64,000 nt of DNA, from the NCBI GenBank assembly GCA_030323885.1, contig CM059199.1, forward strand, positions 1,564,923-1,628,922, written 5' to 3'. The notes below the pieces were generated by a model, which was not told the origin of the DNA, searched no databases, and worked only from the letters and a program-made list of their open reading frames with translations. This document shows, in pieces, positions 63,675 to 64,000 of the stretch. How positions within the stretch are numbered: position 1 is the stretch's first letter; every line of letters begins with the position of its first letter. A program made the position numbers and the translations under genes. The DNA is from Branchipolynoe longqiensis (lineage: Eukaryota > Annelida > Polychaeta > Phyllodocida > Polynoidae).

Positions 63675-63993
63675 CCGGATTGGTAGAGCGCAGGCCTCCC
63701 TTGCGGGAGAACCGGAGTTCGGTTCCCGGTCGAGTGAAACCAATGACTTATACAAATTGATACTTGTCGCTTCCTAGCCTGGCACTCGACATTATTAGGA
63801 TAGGGCATGGAATGGTTGGCTAAGTATCAGGATAATGTGACTGAGTGGGATATCGGGTCATGGTGCTGGTGGGAGGCCTGATTTCCCAGTGGGGCAGCAC
63901 TATAAACTCGCCATGAGTGCACACTGTCACAAGCTAGTACCCATCCTGGTATGACGTTAGATGTTACCAGGACATAAACCTCCAAGAACCAAC
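63675..63993 (+). mobile_element. SINE-A, full-length with best-preserved head
   Basis: A-box-like GATTGGTAGAGCGCAGG, B-box GAGTTCGGTTCCCG, then the complete body and tail (GTTACCAGGACATAAACC). The anticodon arm does not fold properly, so it is not a functional tRNA gene. Confidence 0.9.
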
Positions 63994-64000
63994 TAAACTG

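Noticed and set aside
63675..63730. tRNA gene at the head of the last SINE
   Set aside because: A- and B-boxes are good but the anticodon arm and acceptor stem do not pair, and it is fused to SINE-A.
1..64000. Hox homeodomain exon
   Set aside because: Scanned both strands for codons of the invariant WFQNRR motif (TGGTTYCARAAY and complement) and for YPWM-like TAYCCNTGGATG. No match was found.

Overview
This is nuclear DNA from an animal, most likely a mollusc or another lophotrochozoan. It has the long intergenic spacing, dense microsatellites, G/C homopolymers and dispersed SINEs, LINE ends and MITEs of a marine invertebrate genome. The mollusc reading rests on tRNA-derived SINEs ending in GGACGTAAAACAACAA-type tails, and on a Meta-SINE-like family whose core and tail resemble molluscan SINEs as I remember them. 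The species is not determined.

The one gene I call with confidence is a microRNA. At 25014-25091 (+) there is a textbook pre-miRNA hairpin whose 5p arm starts TACCCTGTAGAACCGA and carries the intact miR-10 seed ACCCTGT. In bilaterian Hox clusters miR-10 usually lies between Hox4 and Hox5 and is transcribed in the same direction as the Hox genes. I therefore infer that the window is Hox-cluster non-coding DNA, with Hox5 expected to the left and Hox4 to the right. I looked on both strands for the homeodomain WFQNRR codons and found none, so no Hox exon is in the window. No conserved multi-residue protein-coding exon is supported. The long open frames are translations of tandem repeats, low-complexity tracts or transposon debris.

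Layout. 1-5.8 kb: MITEs, two minisatellites, SINE and LINE fragments. 6-8.7 kb: a G-rich minisatellite, a CT-rich minisatellite and a CpG-rich block (7.44-7.80 kb) with X-box-like and CTCF-like motifs. 9-20 kb: mostly AT-rich with MITEs and SINEs, plus CpG-rich patches at 14.6-15.1 and 16.1-16.5 kb. 20.3-23.1 kb: mostly GC- and CpG-rich, largely repeat-free sequence just upstream of miR-10 and the best candidate for its promoter and enhancers. 25.2-26.1 kb: a roughly 900-base purine-rich tract with a 41-bp minisatellite. 27-32 kb: tandem repeats and nested MITEs. 33-36.1 kb: GGT/ACC repeats, paired YY1-like motifs and a second GC-rich block. 36.5-40.4 kb: compound tandem repeats. 40.9-49 kb: SINE, LINE and MITE remnants. 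46.4-46.7 and 49.3-53.3 kb: GC-rich patches and pyrimidine repeats. 53.5-56.5 kb: MITEs and SINEs. 56.5-58.7 kb: low-complexity GC-rich DNA. 59-64 kb: a dense nest of MITEs, SINEs and LINE 3' ends.

At least seven terminal-inverted-repeat element families can be recognised by eye. They are named M1 to M7 here for convenience only. SINE-A is the tRNA-headed family, SINE-B the Meta-SINE-like family, LINE-1x the LINE with the TCATCAT tail, and LINE-2x the LINE ending in RLDRHWWKYRYS-like codons.
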